A program made the translations under genes and the position numbers. The notes under the pieces were generated by a model. The model saw only the letters and a list, made by a program, of their open reading frames with translations. It was not told where the DNA came from and searched no databases. Shown piece by piece: positions 33,649 through 42,401 of a stretch of DNA of 51,209 nucleotides. Each line of letters starts with the position of its first letter. Positions within the stretch are counted from its first letter, which is position 1. The DNA comes from JAFGXW01 sp964634385 (GTDB lineage Bacteria > Bacillota_I > Bacilli_A > Izemoplasmatales > Izemoplasmataceae), in contig CAZWIZ010000011.1 of the NCBI GenBank assembly GCA_964634385.1, positions 1 through 51,209 of the forward strand, written 5' to 3'.

Positions 33649-34149
33649 TTAGTCACTTTCGAAGGTTATATCAAAACTTAAATGTTGTCCTGCTATTTCT
33701 AAATATTGTTCTTCAGTAGGAAAATTCATTGATAAAACCACTGTAACTTCCATATAATATCCTGCTTCAGTATCATCATAAAATTCAAGTTGAATATGAT
33801 GATTTTCAGGTATATTTACTTTGAAATCAAATACAAACAAATCTTTAACATCTTGTGAAGCGATATCGTCATTAATTTCAATATCGTTGATAAAATAATC
33901 AACTTCAACTCCATATTGAACAAAAATTAAATAAGTAAATTCGATTTCTTCAACATCGTTAACTCCTAGTATAGCACCTTTAGGAACTAAATATTTTCCA
34001 TTTGCTGTATCAATACTTTGTGAAATTACAACATGTGTATTTTCTGATGTTAATGATATTTTATTAGCATCTTCTGCGATTACATATAATTTTAAAGAAC
34101 TTAATGAAAATAAAAAAATCAAAACCAAGCTTAGAATCAGCTTTTTCAT
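33649..34149 (-). CDS. Secreted protein related to the SipW-type neighbour
   Basis: A 166-aa protein with an ordinary signal peptide MKKLILSLVLIFLFSLSSLK (cleavage probably near YVIAEDA), unlike the SipW box of its neighbours. The mature part is acidic and beta-rich with LVPKGAILGVNDVEEIEF and FINDIEINDDI, parallel to LVPVGYAVAVGDVEKIEL and TVNDILIDDDD in the protein at 32694-33281. That makes a common origin likely. A strong AAGGAGTG precedes the ATG and lies in a hairpin that could be controlled by riboswitch 2 immediately upstream. No catalytic motif is seen. Confidence 0.7.
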   Translation of the reverse strand: MKKLILSLVLIFLFSLSSLKLYVIAEDANKISLTSENTHVVISQSIDTANGKYLVPKGAILGVNDVEEIEFTYLIFVQYGVEVDYFINDIEINDDIASQDVKDLFVFDFKVNIPENHHIQLEFYDDTEAGYYMEVTVVLSMNFPTEEQYLEIAGQHLSFDITFESD

Positions 34150-34181
34150 AATAGATCACTCCTTATAAACGTTTTATGTAA

Positions 34182-34248
34182 GGTAACTGGCTATCTCATT
34201 GAGACCCTTTAGTTTTCTGTCCCTGAATTACTCCAGGTTTAGCTTTGT
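34182..34248 (-). promoter_or_regulatory. Candidate divergent GEMM-I riboswitch 2
   Basis: On the minus strand AAAGCTAAACC is followed by a 6-bp stem capped by the GNRA loop GTAA (CCTGGA-GTAA-TTCAGG, 34222-34237), then GACAGAAAACTAAAGGGTCT and a closing GATAGCCAGTTACC. This matches the GEMM-I order AAAGGCAAACC, GNRA hairpin, GACGCAAAGCcAaGGGUCU and AUAGCCaGGUUACC, but with substitutions at the usually invariant GCAAAGC. It sits directly before the gene at 33649-34149, 33 bases from its start. The 3' strand GTTACCTT can also fold over the Shine-Dalgarno, see finding. It may be a divergent or degenerate aptamer. Confidence 0.62.
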
Positions 34249-34296
34249 CATACATCGAACATCTATAAATCTATTATAGTTTCGATTGACACCCTT

Positions 34297-34325
34297 ATAT
34301 TATCACACAATATATATATATACAA
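34297..34325 (-). promoter_or_regulatory. Putative promoter of riboswitch 2 and the 33649 gene
   Basis: On the minus strand TTGTAT (34325-34320), a 17-nt spacer and TAATAT (34302-34297) lie about 50 bases upstream of the second aptamer. A further TATAAT occurs nearer (within 34266-34285) without a good -35. The assignment is tentative. Confidence 0.4.
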
Positions 34326-34525
34326 ATATTTAATCTGTTTTTTTCTAAAATTTAATCTTTTTGAAACAAAACGTTCATTCTGTCTTATATCATCAACTCA
34401 ACAATTTTAATTTCATCTTATGATATAAAAATTGTTATTATGTATATTAACCAACTAATCACAAAAAACATATTTTTACTTTAATATAATATGTTATACT
34501 ATGTTTTGAAGGAGTGATTTTATAA

Positions 34526-35761
34526 ATGGCTAAATTAGAATTATTAGAAAAGTACGCTAAACTTATTGCTGAAGTTGGAGCAAACGTCCAAAAAGATCAA
34601 TTGGTAGTTGTCAATTCATCAACTGATACAAAAAAAATCGCAAGATTAATAGTTAAAGCTTGTTATAATGCTGGAGCTAAACGCGTTGAAGTTCAATGGA
34701 ATGATGCTTATATATCAAGACACGGATATGATTCAATGAGTATTGAAACATTAGAAGAAATTCCTACTTGGACTATTGAAAAAAGTAAATATTTTATTGA
34801 GAAAGGTGGATGTATTATTAGTATCACATCACCAATCACAGGAATAAATGCTGGAGTTGATCCTGTTAAAATGCAAAAAGCAGGAATCGCGCATATGAAA
34901 GCATTTAAATTTGTTTCTGATTATGTTATGGGTAACGGAACACAATGGACTGTCGTTGCTGCTCCTAATAATGTTTGGGCTAAAAAAGTATTCCCAGACT
35001 TAAATGAAAATGATGCTTATGAAGCATTATGGGATGCTATTTTACAAGCATCTAGAGTAACAGAAACAAATGATCCTATTGAAGAATGGCATCAACATAA
35101 TGAAGAATTATTATCACATAATAAAATCTTAAATAATTATCAATTTGATAGTCTTCATTTTACTAATGAACTAGGAACAGATTTAACAGTTAAATTAGTT
35201 GATAAACATATTTGGGCAGGCGGAGGAGAAACTTCTAATAAAGGTGTCTATTTCAATCCAAATATCCCAACTGAAGAAAACTTTACAATGCCATACAAAT
35301 ATGGTGTTAATGGTAAAGTTGTGGCTACAAAGCCACTTAATTACCAAGGGAACTTAATTGAAGATTTCTGGTTTGAATTTAAAGATGGTAAAGTAGTTAA
35401 CTATGATGCCAAAAAACAAAAAGATACACTTAAAAGATTATTAGAAGTTGATGAAGGTAGTACTTATTTAGGAGAAGTTGCACTTATAAGTTATGATTCA
35501 CCAATTAATAATTCAAATATTTTATTCTTAAATACCTTATTTGATGAAAATGCTTCATGTCATTTAGCACTTGGTAGAGCATATCCAATGAATGTAGAAG
35601 GTGGTACAAAGATGAATGAAGAAGAATTAGTAAGTGTTGGTTCTAATCAATCAATGAACCATTCTGACTTTATGTTTGGCAGTAAAGATTTACAAGTTGT
35701 TGGAACACAAAAAGATGGAAAAGAAATTGTAATTTTTAAAGATGGAGATTATGTAATCTAA
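34526..35761 (+). CDS. M29 family aminopeptidase (AmpS/PepS-like)
   Basis: A 411-aa protein of usual M29 length, the only large plus-strand gene. It begins MAKLELLEKYAKLIAEVGAN and has the family segments KDQLVVVNSSTDTKKIARLI, HQHNEELLSHNKILNN, NELGTDLTVKL, the metal-site region FNPNIPTEENFTMP, EDFWFEFKDGKVV, NTLFDENASCHLALGRAYP and NHSDFMFGSKDL. It is a dinuclear-metal exopeptidase releasing N-terminal amino acids in the cytoplasm, consistent with peptide uptake by Opp and with Pcp. AAGGAGTG lies 9 nt before the ATG; a TATAAT at 34485-34490 may be its -10. It is divergent from the secreted-protein gene at 33649-34149. Confidence 0.92.
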   Translation: MAKLELLEKYAKLIAEVGANVQKDQLVVVNSSTDTKKIARLIVKACYNAGAKRVEVQWNDAYISRHGYDSMSIETLEEIPTWTIEKSKYFIEKGGCIISITSPITGINAGVDPVKMQKAGIAHMKAFKFVSDYVMGNGTQWTVVAAPNNVWAKKVFPDLNENDAYEALWDAILQASRVTETNDPIEEWHQHNEELLSHNKILNNYQFDSLHFTNELGTDLTVKLVDKHIWAGGGETSNKGVYFNPNIPTEENFTMPYKYGVNGKVVATKPLNYQGNLIEDFWFEFKDGKVVNYDAKKQKDTLKRLLEVDEGSTYLGEVALISYDSPINNSNILFLNTLFDENASCHLALGRAYPMNVEGGTKMNEEELVSVGSNQSMNHSDFMFGSKDLQVVGTQKDGKEIVIFKDGDYVI

Positions 35762-35785
35762 TATTTTATTACTATATAATTATAA

Positions 35786-35820
35786 AAGCACTCTAATACA
35801 TTTAATGTATTAGAGTGCTT
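35786..35820. terminator. Bidirectional terminator
   Basis: AAGCACTCTAATACA / TGTATTAGAGTGCTT forms a 15-bp stem with a short loop, flanked by A on the left and T on the right. It lies between convergent genes ending at 35761 (plus) and 35835 (minus) and can serve both. Confidence 0.88.
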
Positions 35821-35834
35821 TTTGTTATATTTAT

Positions 35835-37499
35835 TTAATCTCCTAAATAATCATCTAAAGCTGCTTCATAAATCGGTTTAATTTGATCAACTACAGTTCT
35901 TGATGTACCATCCTTAATACCAGCATTTATATTAATATTCCATGAATCTTGTGAAAAAGAACCAACACTCATTGCTGAAATTAAATCAAAATAAATTTTA
36001 TCATATATATCTAAATATGCTTCAACGTATATTTCATCATCAAATTTAGTCATTAATATTAATTCATAATCGTCAGCTAATTCAATGTCAGTTTTCCAAA
36101 GTTGAATCGCATTCCATACTTGGAAAACTAATTCTTCTCTTTCCGGTGTCATACCTGACGCCATGACAAGTAACGCAACTCCATTTACTGGAGAAATATA
36201 TTCACCCGTGTAATCATCAGCTACAGGAAATGGTACAAATCCTAATTCAAACGGAAGTGATCCCCATCTATTATCTGCACTAACAAACCATAATTCACCT
36301 GGATGCATTGCAACTTTTCCCGCCATCCATTCAGGACTTCCCGCATCATATTGAGGATTTAATTCAAATAGGCCCTTATTATATAAATTACTTAAATAAT
36401 CATATGTATCTAGTGCTGGTTTTTGAGCAAATGCAACACGACCTGTATCAGCATTAATTAAACTTCCACCATTTAACGGAATCATATTTTGGGCATAATA
36501 AGATAAAATACCACCTAAAGCGTACATATCATCACCTTGTGCTGATAATTGTGTTTGAACATCGGTAGCCCATGTTTCAAAAGTAGTCCAATTCCATTCT
36601 CCATTTAAATATAATTCAGTAGGATTATCAACACCTAAATTTTCTACTAGTTCAGCATTATAATATAATCCATATGAAATTTGTACTTGTCCATTACCAA
36701 ATCCATATACATCTCCTTGATAACTACCAATTTCGATATACGATTCATCAATATTACTGCCATATTCATTCATATATGGAGAAACACTAGCAATTGCATC
36801 ACCTAAAACTAATTGTTGAATCCAATTACTTGCAATCCAATAAAGATCAGCTAATTGGTCTCCTGAAACAGATGATTGAATAATTGAAGTTACTCTACTT
36901 GGTCCCCAAGCAGCACTTGGAGAATATTGTTCAAATACTATATCAACATTTAATTCTTCTTCAATTAATAAAATTTGTTCTTGTCTATCTAACTGCTCTG
37001 TTCCAGAATAATTTTCATCAAATGGATCAATTTGAGATACTGCTCCATGCATAATAGTTATAACTTCAGGATCATCTTTAACGCAAACATCACCAATAAG
37101 TTGATAATGGATTGCACAACCTGATAAACTAACAACTATGATTGTTCTAGTAATAAGACTAACGTTTCCATCAGAATCAGTTACAGTATATGTTAAAGTA
37201 TAATTTCCTACCTCATCTAAATTTAAATCTCCTGATACAATTATATTAGCTGTAATATCCCCATCTACTTTATCAGTAGCAGTTACACCATCTAATTGAT
37301 CAAACGAATCCCCTATTGTTAATGATACTTCATCAACACCACTAAATACAGCAGCATCATCGTTACCACTAATATCAACACATACTCCATTTTCTAATGC
37401 TTGAGTAGAAGTACATTTAGGATTATCAGTAGTTTTATTACATGCAGCAAGAGAAAATACTAATGTAGCTACAGCTAAAAATAGTACGGTTTTTTTCAT
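35835..37499 (-). CDS. Solute-binding lipoprotein with N-terminal Ig-like domain
   Basis: A 554-aa lipoprotein: MKKTVLFLAVATLVFSLAAC with the lipobox Cys at residue 20. A short Cys-containing linker CTSTQALENGVCVD leads to a DUF5011-type Ig domain (about residues 50-125, with TIGDSFDQLDGVTATDKVDG and VGNYTLTYTVTDSDGNV). Then, after CAIHYQLIGDVCVKDDPEV, comes a family 1-type extracellular solute-binding domain (VITIMHGAVSQIDPF to the end, with EELNVDIVFEQYSPS and DLYWIASNWIQQL). Such domains normally bind sugars or oligosaccharides for an ABC importer. No permease or ATPase is encoded next to it, so it is an orphan. AGAAGG precedes the ATG. Confidence 0.82.
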   Translation of the reverse strand: MKKTVLFLAVATLVFSLAACNKTTDNPKCTSTQALENGVCVDISGNDDAAVFSGVDEVSLTIGDSFDQLDGVTATDKVDGDITANIIVSGDLNLDEVGNYTLTYTVTDSDGNVSLITRTIIVVSLSGCAIHYQLIGDVCVKDDPEVITIMHGAVSQIDPFDENYSGTEQLDRQEQILLIEEELNVDIVFEQYSPSAAWGPSRVTSIIQSSVSGDQLADLYWIASNWIQQLVLGDAIASVSPYMNEYGSNIDESYIEIGSYQGDVYGFGNGQVQISYGLYYNAELVENLGVDNPTELYLNGEWNWTTFETWATDVQTQLSAQGDDMYALGGILSYYAQNMIPLNGGSLINADTGRVAFAQKPALDTYDYLSNLYNKGLFELNPQYDAGSPEWMAGKVAMHPGELWFVSADNRWGSLPFELGFVPFPVADDYTGEYISPVNGVALLVMASGMTPEREELVFQVWNAIQLWKTDIELADDYELILMTKFDDEIYVEAYLDIYDKIYFDLISAMSVGSFSQDSWNININAGIKDGTSRTVVDQIKPIYEAALDDYLGD

Positions 37500-37619
37500 G
37501 AAAAATACCTTCTTCCATTAATTATTATAATAATTATTATACTCCTATTAAATATATAACAGTAGTTCTCTATTATAACTTTCAATATTAAAAAGTTTTT
37601 TTCATATGAATATAATCTT

Positions 37620-39761
37620 TTATTTATTTCTTAATCTAAAAATAGTTGGAAGTAAGGTAAGTGTTACTAAAACACTTATTCCCATACTAACCCACATTAA
37701 TACAGAAACATTAAAATGAATATTTAATGGAGAAAGCATTAATATGCTTAATCCTAACGAAATTCCAAGTGCATTTGTAATTATTGGTTTTGATGAATTG
37801 TTATATGCTTTTTCTATTGCTGAATCATTATCATTATTCTCTTTTAAATAGTATTTATATAAACTACTAAAATGAATAGCGTAATCTATTCCAACTCCAA
37901 TTGTAATACTAAAAATAATTACAGTAGTTACATTAAGTGAGATTCCACTCAAACCTAAAAATCCATATAGTCCAATAACAGTAACAACTATTGGCAATAG
38001 ACTATAAATAGCTATTTTAAAACTTCTTAAAGTTACTAATAACATCAATAAAACAATTCCAAGTGCTAACAAAATACTTCTTATTTGCATACTAGCAATA
38101 TTAACATTTAAATCTTTCATCAAATATTGAACTCCTGTAACGCTAGCATTATCACTAAATGATGTAACTACTTCTTCAATTTCAGTTAATGTATCGTTAT
38201 CTAAATCGTTTGTAAAAACAAGCAATCTAACTGTTGTTTCATCAACAGATATTAAATTATCAATAATATTATTCTTATTACTTATAATACCGGAATAGAT
38301 ATTGTTAAGAACTATGTCGTTAGGAATATCATCATCAAAATTAGTTTTATATATTAGATTCATAAACTCATAAGGATTGATTACTTTACTTACTTTATCA
38401 AAATTATTTAATTCATCAGCTAAATCATTAACTTCATTAAGTGAAGTTAGTGATATTGGAGTAGAATCTAATTTAATTGTAACAAAAATCGGAATACTTC
38501 CTCCATTTACTTCTTGTATCTTTTCAGCATTTTTATTAACAATAGTAGATTTTTTATATATCATTAACATATTAAACTCATTATCAATATGTGAAAAAGA
38601 AAAAACAGTAATAATTAATACTATTAGTACAATAATAAACGATGGTATCCCCCATAATTTTCTTAAATAACTAGATAAATCAATTTTTTTCTTATGACTT
38701 TTATTAGGTAATATATCTATATTACCAACAAGAAGCAGCGGTAATACGTACCATGTAGCAATACCCGCAAACAAAATTCCTATAGAAGAAAAAATTGCTA
38801 AATCAAAAACACTTTCTGTTTGTATTGTTAATAAAGACAAAAATCCTGCTATCGAAGTTAAAGTAGTAACAATCATAGGAATTCCTACAAGATTTAATGT
38901 ATTTGTTAATCCTATAATATTATCTTTTCCATCATTTTTTGCATCTTGAAAGTGCGACATAAAATGAAGACCGTCAGCACTCCCAATAACTATAATTAAG
39001 ATAGGAACAATAGCCGTTAATAATGTAACCTCATTCCCTAACCATCCAATAAATCCGAAAGTCCATAATGATCCCATCGCAGCTGGTAAAATACTCATTA
39101 GTGTTGGCTTAAAAGCTCCCATTTGCCATTTAAATACTAATAAGATAACGATTATTGCTAATGGTGGTAACATTAATAATATTTTAAATATATAGTCACT
39201 TATTTTTAATTGATTATATGAATCTCCAGAAATAAAAGTTGAATAATCAAATGTATCTAAAATGTTCTCTATTTTATTAATATCTTTATTTCCAAAATCA
39301 TTTGAAATAAAAACAGTAAAAGTAGAATAGTATGTATCTTCTTCTACAATAAGTGGTGAAAATTTTCCAAAACTATCATAATAAGTTAATAGTTGAGAAC
39401 TTGATATATCTTCAATTTGAACAACTGCATTATTTATAACCAACTCTTTTGGAGCAACTCCTTGAACATAGTCTATATTTTCCATTAATTCAATATTTGC
39501 TTGTATATATCTCAAATCTTGAATAGTTTCATCATTAAAATTAGGATGTTCAACTAAGACAATAATTTGATTTAAATCACCAAAAGTTTCCTCAAGTTCA
39601 TCTAGTCGATCTTGATAAACAGATTCTTTAGTTGAGAAAACAGAAAAATCAGTATTGAATCTGATTTTTGTTACTCCGACTAACGCTATAATATTAACTA
39701 TCATAAAAATAATAATTAATATCTTTTTATTATTATTGATAAAATGTACGTATTTTTTCAT
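37620..39761 (-). CDS. MMPL/RND-family exporter
   Basis: A 713-aa membrane protein with the two-fold RND layout. There is an N-terminal helix, an extracellular loop (residues about 35-190), helices 2-6 with GSADGLHFMSHFQDAK, a central helix near residue 360, a second extracellular loop (about 385-540) and helices 8-12 with IGVGIDYAIHFSSLYKYY. The GxxxDYxxH/F-type motifs in helix 4 and 10 mark MMPL-family, proton-driven lipid or hydrophobic-compound exporters. Substrate unknown. The chosen ATG at 39761 has GAGGAC at 5 nt, whereas the earlier Met at 39785 has none. The 100-N gap begins 46 bases upstream of the open frame, so upstream context is missing. Confidence 0.87.
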   Translation of the reverse strand: MKKYVHFINNNKKILIIIFMIVNIIALVGVTKIRFNTDFSVFSTKESVYQDRLDELEETFGDLNQIIVLVEHPNFNDETIQDLRYIQANIELMENIDYVQGVAPKELVINNAVVQIEDISSSQLLTYYDSFGKFSPLIVEEDTYYSTFTVFISNDFGNKDINKIENILDTFDYSTFISGDSYNQLKISDYIFKILLMLPPLAIIVILLVFKWQMGAFKPTLMSILPAAMGSLWTFGFIGWLGNEVTLLTAIVPILIIVIGSADGLHFMSHFQDAKNDGKDNIIGLTNTLNLVGIPMIVTTLTSIAGFLSLLTIQTESVFDLAIFSSIGILFAGIATWYVLPLLLVGNIDILPNKSHKKKIDLSSYLRKLWGIPSFIIVLIVLIITVFSFSHIDNEFNMLMIYKKSTIVNKNAEKIQEVNGGSIPIFVTIKLDSTPISLTSLNEVNDLADELNNFDKVSKVINPYEFMNLIYKTNFDDDIPNDIVLNNIYSGIISNKNNIIDNLISVDETTVRLLVFTNDLDNDTLTEIEEVVTSFSDNASVTGVQYLMKDLNVNIASMQIRSILLALGIVLLMLLVTLRSFKIAIYSLLPIVVTVIGLYGFLGLSGISLNVTTVIIFSITIGVGIDYAIHFSSLYKYYLKENNDNDSAIEKAYNNSSKPIITNALGISLGLSILMLSPLNIHFNVSVLMWVSMGISVLVTLTLLPTIFRLRNK

Positions 39762-39831
39762 ATAGTCCTCTTGTTTTTTTGACATTAGTATTTCTAAATT
39801 GGCTTTTTATTCCATAATCATTATAACACTT

Positions 39832-39931
39832 NNNNNNNNNNNNNNNNNNNNNNNNNNNNNNNNNNNNNNNNNNNNNNNNNNNNNNNNNNNNNNNNNNNNN
39901 NNNNNNNNNNNNNNNNNNNNNNNNNNNNNNN
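39832..39931. other. Assembly gap (100 N)
   Basis: Exactly 100 N between the MMPL gene and the first DegV gene. The even number suggests a scaffold placeholder, so true distance and any intervening genes are unknown. Confidence 0.98.
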
Positions 39932-39941
39932 ATATCAAAAT

Positions 39942-39969
39942 AAGCTAAAAGAAATTCTCCTCTTAGCTT
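39942..39969 (-). terminator. Terminator of the first degV gene
   Basis: AAGCTAA / TTAGCTT stem, followed on the minus strand by TTTTGATAT at the edge of the N gap. It lies 21 bases past the stop at 39990. Confidence 0.65.
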
Positions 39970-39989
39970 TTTATTTAGATATATTAATA

Positions 39990-40850
39990 CTATGATAAAT
40001 CAAAATAAGCAATACCTACAGTACCTACACCTGTATGGCAACCAATTACCGGGGTAATCGGTGCTTCAATATATTTATAATTGGGATATACTTTTTTAAT
40101 TTTATTTTTAACAAATTCTAATCCTTCAACGTTATTTGAAGTATCATATGTAATAATAAAGTCCTTTAAATTTTTTAAATCTTCTAAAACTAAGTCAACC
40201 ATTCTTGTTAATGATTTCTTTTGAGTTCTTACTTTTTCAAATGAAACTATTTCACCTTGATCATTAATTATTAATATAGGTTTTATTTTAAACATACTCC
40301 CCATGAATCCACTGGCTCCACTAAGTCTACCATTAGCTACAAATAATCTTAAATTATCAACCATAAAATATTGTTTCCTATTTGTTTTCAATTTTTCTAA
40401 ATAAGGAATAATTTCTTTCGTTGCTTTACCTTCATCAATTAATCTTAGTGCTTCTAATGAAATAAATCCTTCACTTATCGCTGCGTTCAATGAATCAATA
40501 ATGTGTATTTTTAGCTTGCCTGAATATTGTTTCTTTCCCATCAAAAACACTTTATATGTTCCACTTAATTCAGAAGAAATTGTCGTTACAATTACTTCCT
40601 CATACCCTTCATTTTCGAGCGATTCTAACATTACTAGAAATTCTCCTATTGAAGGCATTGATGACGTTGGTACTAACGAATGGTCATTATCTAGCATTGA
40701 GTAAAACTTTTCAGCTGTCATTTCGATATAATCACTATAAATATCTTCGTTCATAATGATTTTCATTCTAATAATTCTTAAATTTTCGTTTTTTATGTTT
40801 AAATAATCTAAACACCCTGTGCTTGTTGCTATAACCGCAATTTTATTCAT
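39990..40850 (-). CDS. DegV family fatty-acid-binding protein
   Basis: A 286-aa DegV protein. IAVIATSTGCLD corresponds to the family's IxTDSxxDL start, LVPTSSMPSIGEF to the TSqPs.. segment, VIVTTISSELSGTYK to the conserved SxxLSGTYq, and VDNLRLFVANGRLSGASGFM to the YlkkGGRi motif. The C-terminus has PVIGCHTGVGTVGIAY (GpvigtHtGPGa). Proteins of this family bind a fatty acid and present it to FakA for phosphorylation. The D-S of the usual TDS motif reads TST, a variant. A paralogue lies at 47784-48629. No fakA gene is in the window. Confidence 0.88.
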   Translation of the reverse strand: MNKIAVIATSTGCLDYLNIKNENLRIIRMKIIMNEDIYSDYIEMTAEKFYSMLDNDHSLVPTSSMPSIGEFLVMLESLENEGYEEVIVTTISSELSGTYKVFLMGKKQYSGKLKIHIIDSLNAAISEGFISLEALRLIDEGKATKEIIPYLEKLKTNRKQYFMVDNLRLFVANGRLSGASGFMGSMFKIKPILIINDQGEIVSFEKVRTQKKSLTRMVDLVLEDLKNLKDFIITYDTSNNVEGLEFVKNKIKKVYPNYKYIEAPITPVIGCHTGVGTVGIAYFDLS

Positions 40851-40955
40851 TTGTATCCTTCTTTCTATTTTGTCTTATTATATCACTCTTCTTTTAAAAT
40901 TAAAAGATTCTAAGAGACATAAGAATAAAATGTCAAATATTTTATATTTAGTGTT

Positions 40956-40997
40956 AAAAACTTAAAAACAGGAATAACCTCCTGTTTTTAAGTTTTT
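40956..40997. terminator. Hairpin terminator after the 59-aa ORF
   Basis: A 17-bp inverted repeat AAAAACTTAAAAACAGG / CCTGTTTTTAAGTTTTT with an 8-nt loop. It overlaps the TAA of the small basic ORF and has T-runs on both sides, so it could act in either direction. Confidence 0.8.
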
Positions 40998-41167
40998 TTT
41001 CTAGAAAAATCTTTTGATGACTTACCAGAGAAATTACTTGATGTTGTTCCCTTTTCTCGTTTACTCTTTAAAAACTTGGCACTGTACTTTGCTTCTTTAA
41101 TATCTTTACTTTTCTCTGAATCTTCTTCTTTTGCTGTATGTTTCCTTATCTTTAATTTATTTGACAC
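40988..41167 (-). CDS. Small basic 59-aa protein
   Basis: A short frame with GTG start at 41167, preceded by AAAGGAG at 8 nt. The translation begins MSNKLKIRKHTAKEEDSEKS, continues KDIKEAKYSAKFLKSKREKG and ends SSKDFSRKKT. It is highly charged (Lys, Ser) and probably disordered. It has a plausible extended -10 (TGTTATAAT, 41205-41213) and a strong terminator at its 3' end, which together support a real gene. Function unknown. Confidence 0.6.
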   Translation of the reverse strand: MSNKLKIRKHTAKEEDSEKSKDIKEAKYSAKFLKSKREKGTTSSNFSGKSSKDFSRKKT

Positions 41168-41204
41168 CTAATCAACTCCTTTAAGTGAAATAGTATCTTT
41201 ACTT

Positions 41205-41213
41205 ATTATAACA
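41205..41213 (-). promoter_or_regulatory. Extended -10 of the 59-aa ORF
   Basis: TGTTATAAT on the minus strand, a perfect extended -10, 37 bases upstream of the GTG start. No good -35 is seen. Confidence 0.45.
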
Positions 41214-41224
41214 TGAATCAACTT

Positions 41225-41624
41225 CACATTATAGGTTTATTACTTAATGGATAGTATAAAATGATTTTGAAAACTACTCAAATTCAAGTATTATGGTTTA
41301 AACATAAAGTACTCTTTCAAATACATATGAAAATCTGATTCTTATAATAGTTTTGATAAACTCTAGTTATCTAATTAAATTACTTAAGGTGTGGCTCATT
41401 GTTATTTATTTTAAGTATGAGACGTCATTAGAAATTGTATGAACTTTATTTAATAAAGAAATAAAATTCTATACAAATACAATAAATCAAGACCTCTTGT
41501 TGTTAGTAACTCTTAAAACTTTTATTATACACAATAAATACATCAAAATTTTTATAATTAATGTCTCATTATTTCTTTTTGTTTAGCACTATCCAAAACC
41601 TTGACACAGAACTCTATATTTTAT
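41225..41624. other. Gene-free stretch
   Basis: About 400 bases without a convincing reading frame, RNA gene or strong hairpin. The segment around 41340-41375 faintly resembles the terminator-like sequence at 43070-43090, but too weakly to call a repeat. Confidence 0.5.
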
Positions 41625-42383
41625 CTAAATAAAATATACAAGAATTAATGATATACCATATAGTATTAAAAAAATACCTATTATTTTATTTAAGATTACT
41701 TCATCGATTTTATTAGCTTTTCTACTTGAGATATTTGCGCCAATAAATGCTGCAATAGAAGTTATTACTAATGGAAGAAGTATTGATCCACTAATCACAA
41801 TATGTGTTGCTGCTCCTACAAAAGCTACTCCTGTCATTATAAAAACACTTGTTCCAACACCTTTTTTAAGGTTATATCCTAAAAGCATTGTAAGTACAGC
41901 CAACATTGACAATCCACCACCAGATCCGAAGAATCCACTAATCATTCCAATAACCGCACCCCAAAATATTGTTTGAAGAATTATCCATTTCTCTTTTTTC
42001 CTTGTTTTATTTTCACTCCTATCCTTAACCGGATAAATAATAAATCTTAACCCCAAAAATAAAACAAAAATATTAATAGTAGTATTTAGAGTAATCGGAT
42101 TAGAAAAAGATGATAAGTAGCTTGCTAAAATAGTAAAAAAGATTACACTTACTCCCATAATTAATCCATTTTTCAAATCAATATTCTTATTTTTATAATA
42201 AGTTACTGTACTAGTAGCTGAAGCTAGTACGTCACTTGCTAAAGCAATACCTATTGCAATATATGGATCCATTCCTAGCATAGTCGCAAATAATGGAGCA
42301 ATAATAGTCGCTGCACTTAGCCCAACTAATCCTGTAGCTATTCCTGCTATTAATCCTCCAATTATATAAATCAGTATTTCCAT
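41625..42383 (-). CDS. TSUP (TauE/SafE) family permease
   Basis: A 252-aa protein with seven or eight helices in two repeats. The first begins GGLIAGIATGLVGLSAATII and the second GMISGFFGSGGGLSMLAVLT with the GxFGxGGG motif followed by KKGVGTSVFIM, defining the TauE/SafE sulfite exporter family. Members export sulfite, sulfonates or organic acids, or import thiosulfate; the direction and substrate here are unknown. It starts 18 bases after the TrmO gene and probably shares its transcript. Confidence 0.87.
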   Translation of the reverse strand: MEILIYIIGGLIAGIATGLVGLSAATIIAPLFATMLGMDPYIAIGIALASDVLASATSTVTYYKNKNIDLKNGLIMGVSVIFFTILASYLSSFSNPITLNTTINIFVLFLGLRFIIYPVKDRSENKTRKKEKWIILQTIFWGAVIGMISGFFGSGGGLSMLAVLTMLLGYNLKKGVGTSVFIMTGVAFVGAATHIVISGSILLPLVITSIAAFIGANISSRKANKIDEVILNKIIGIFLILYGISLILVYFI

Positions 42384-42401
42384 AGGGATTCCTCCTGTTT
42401 A

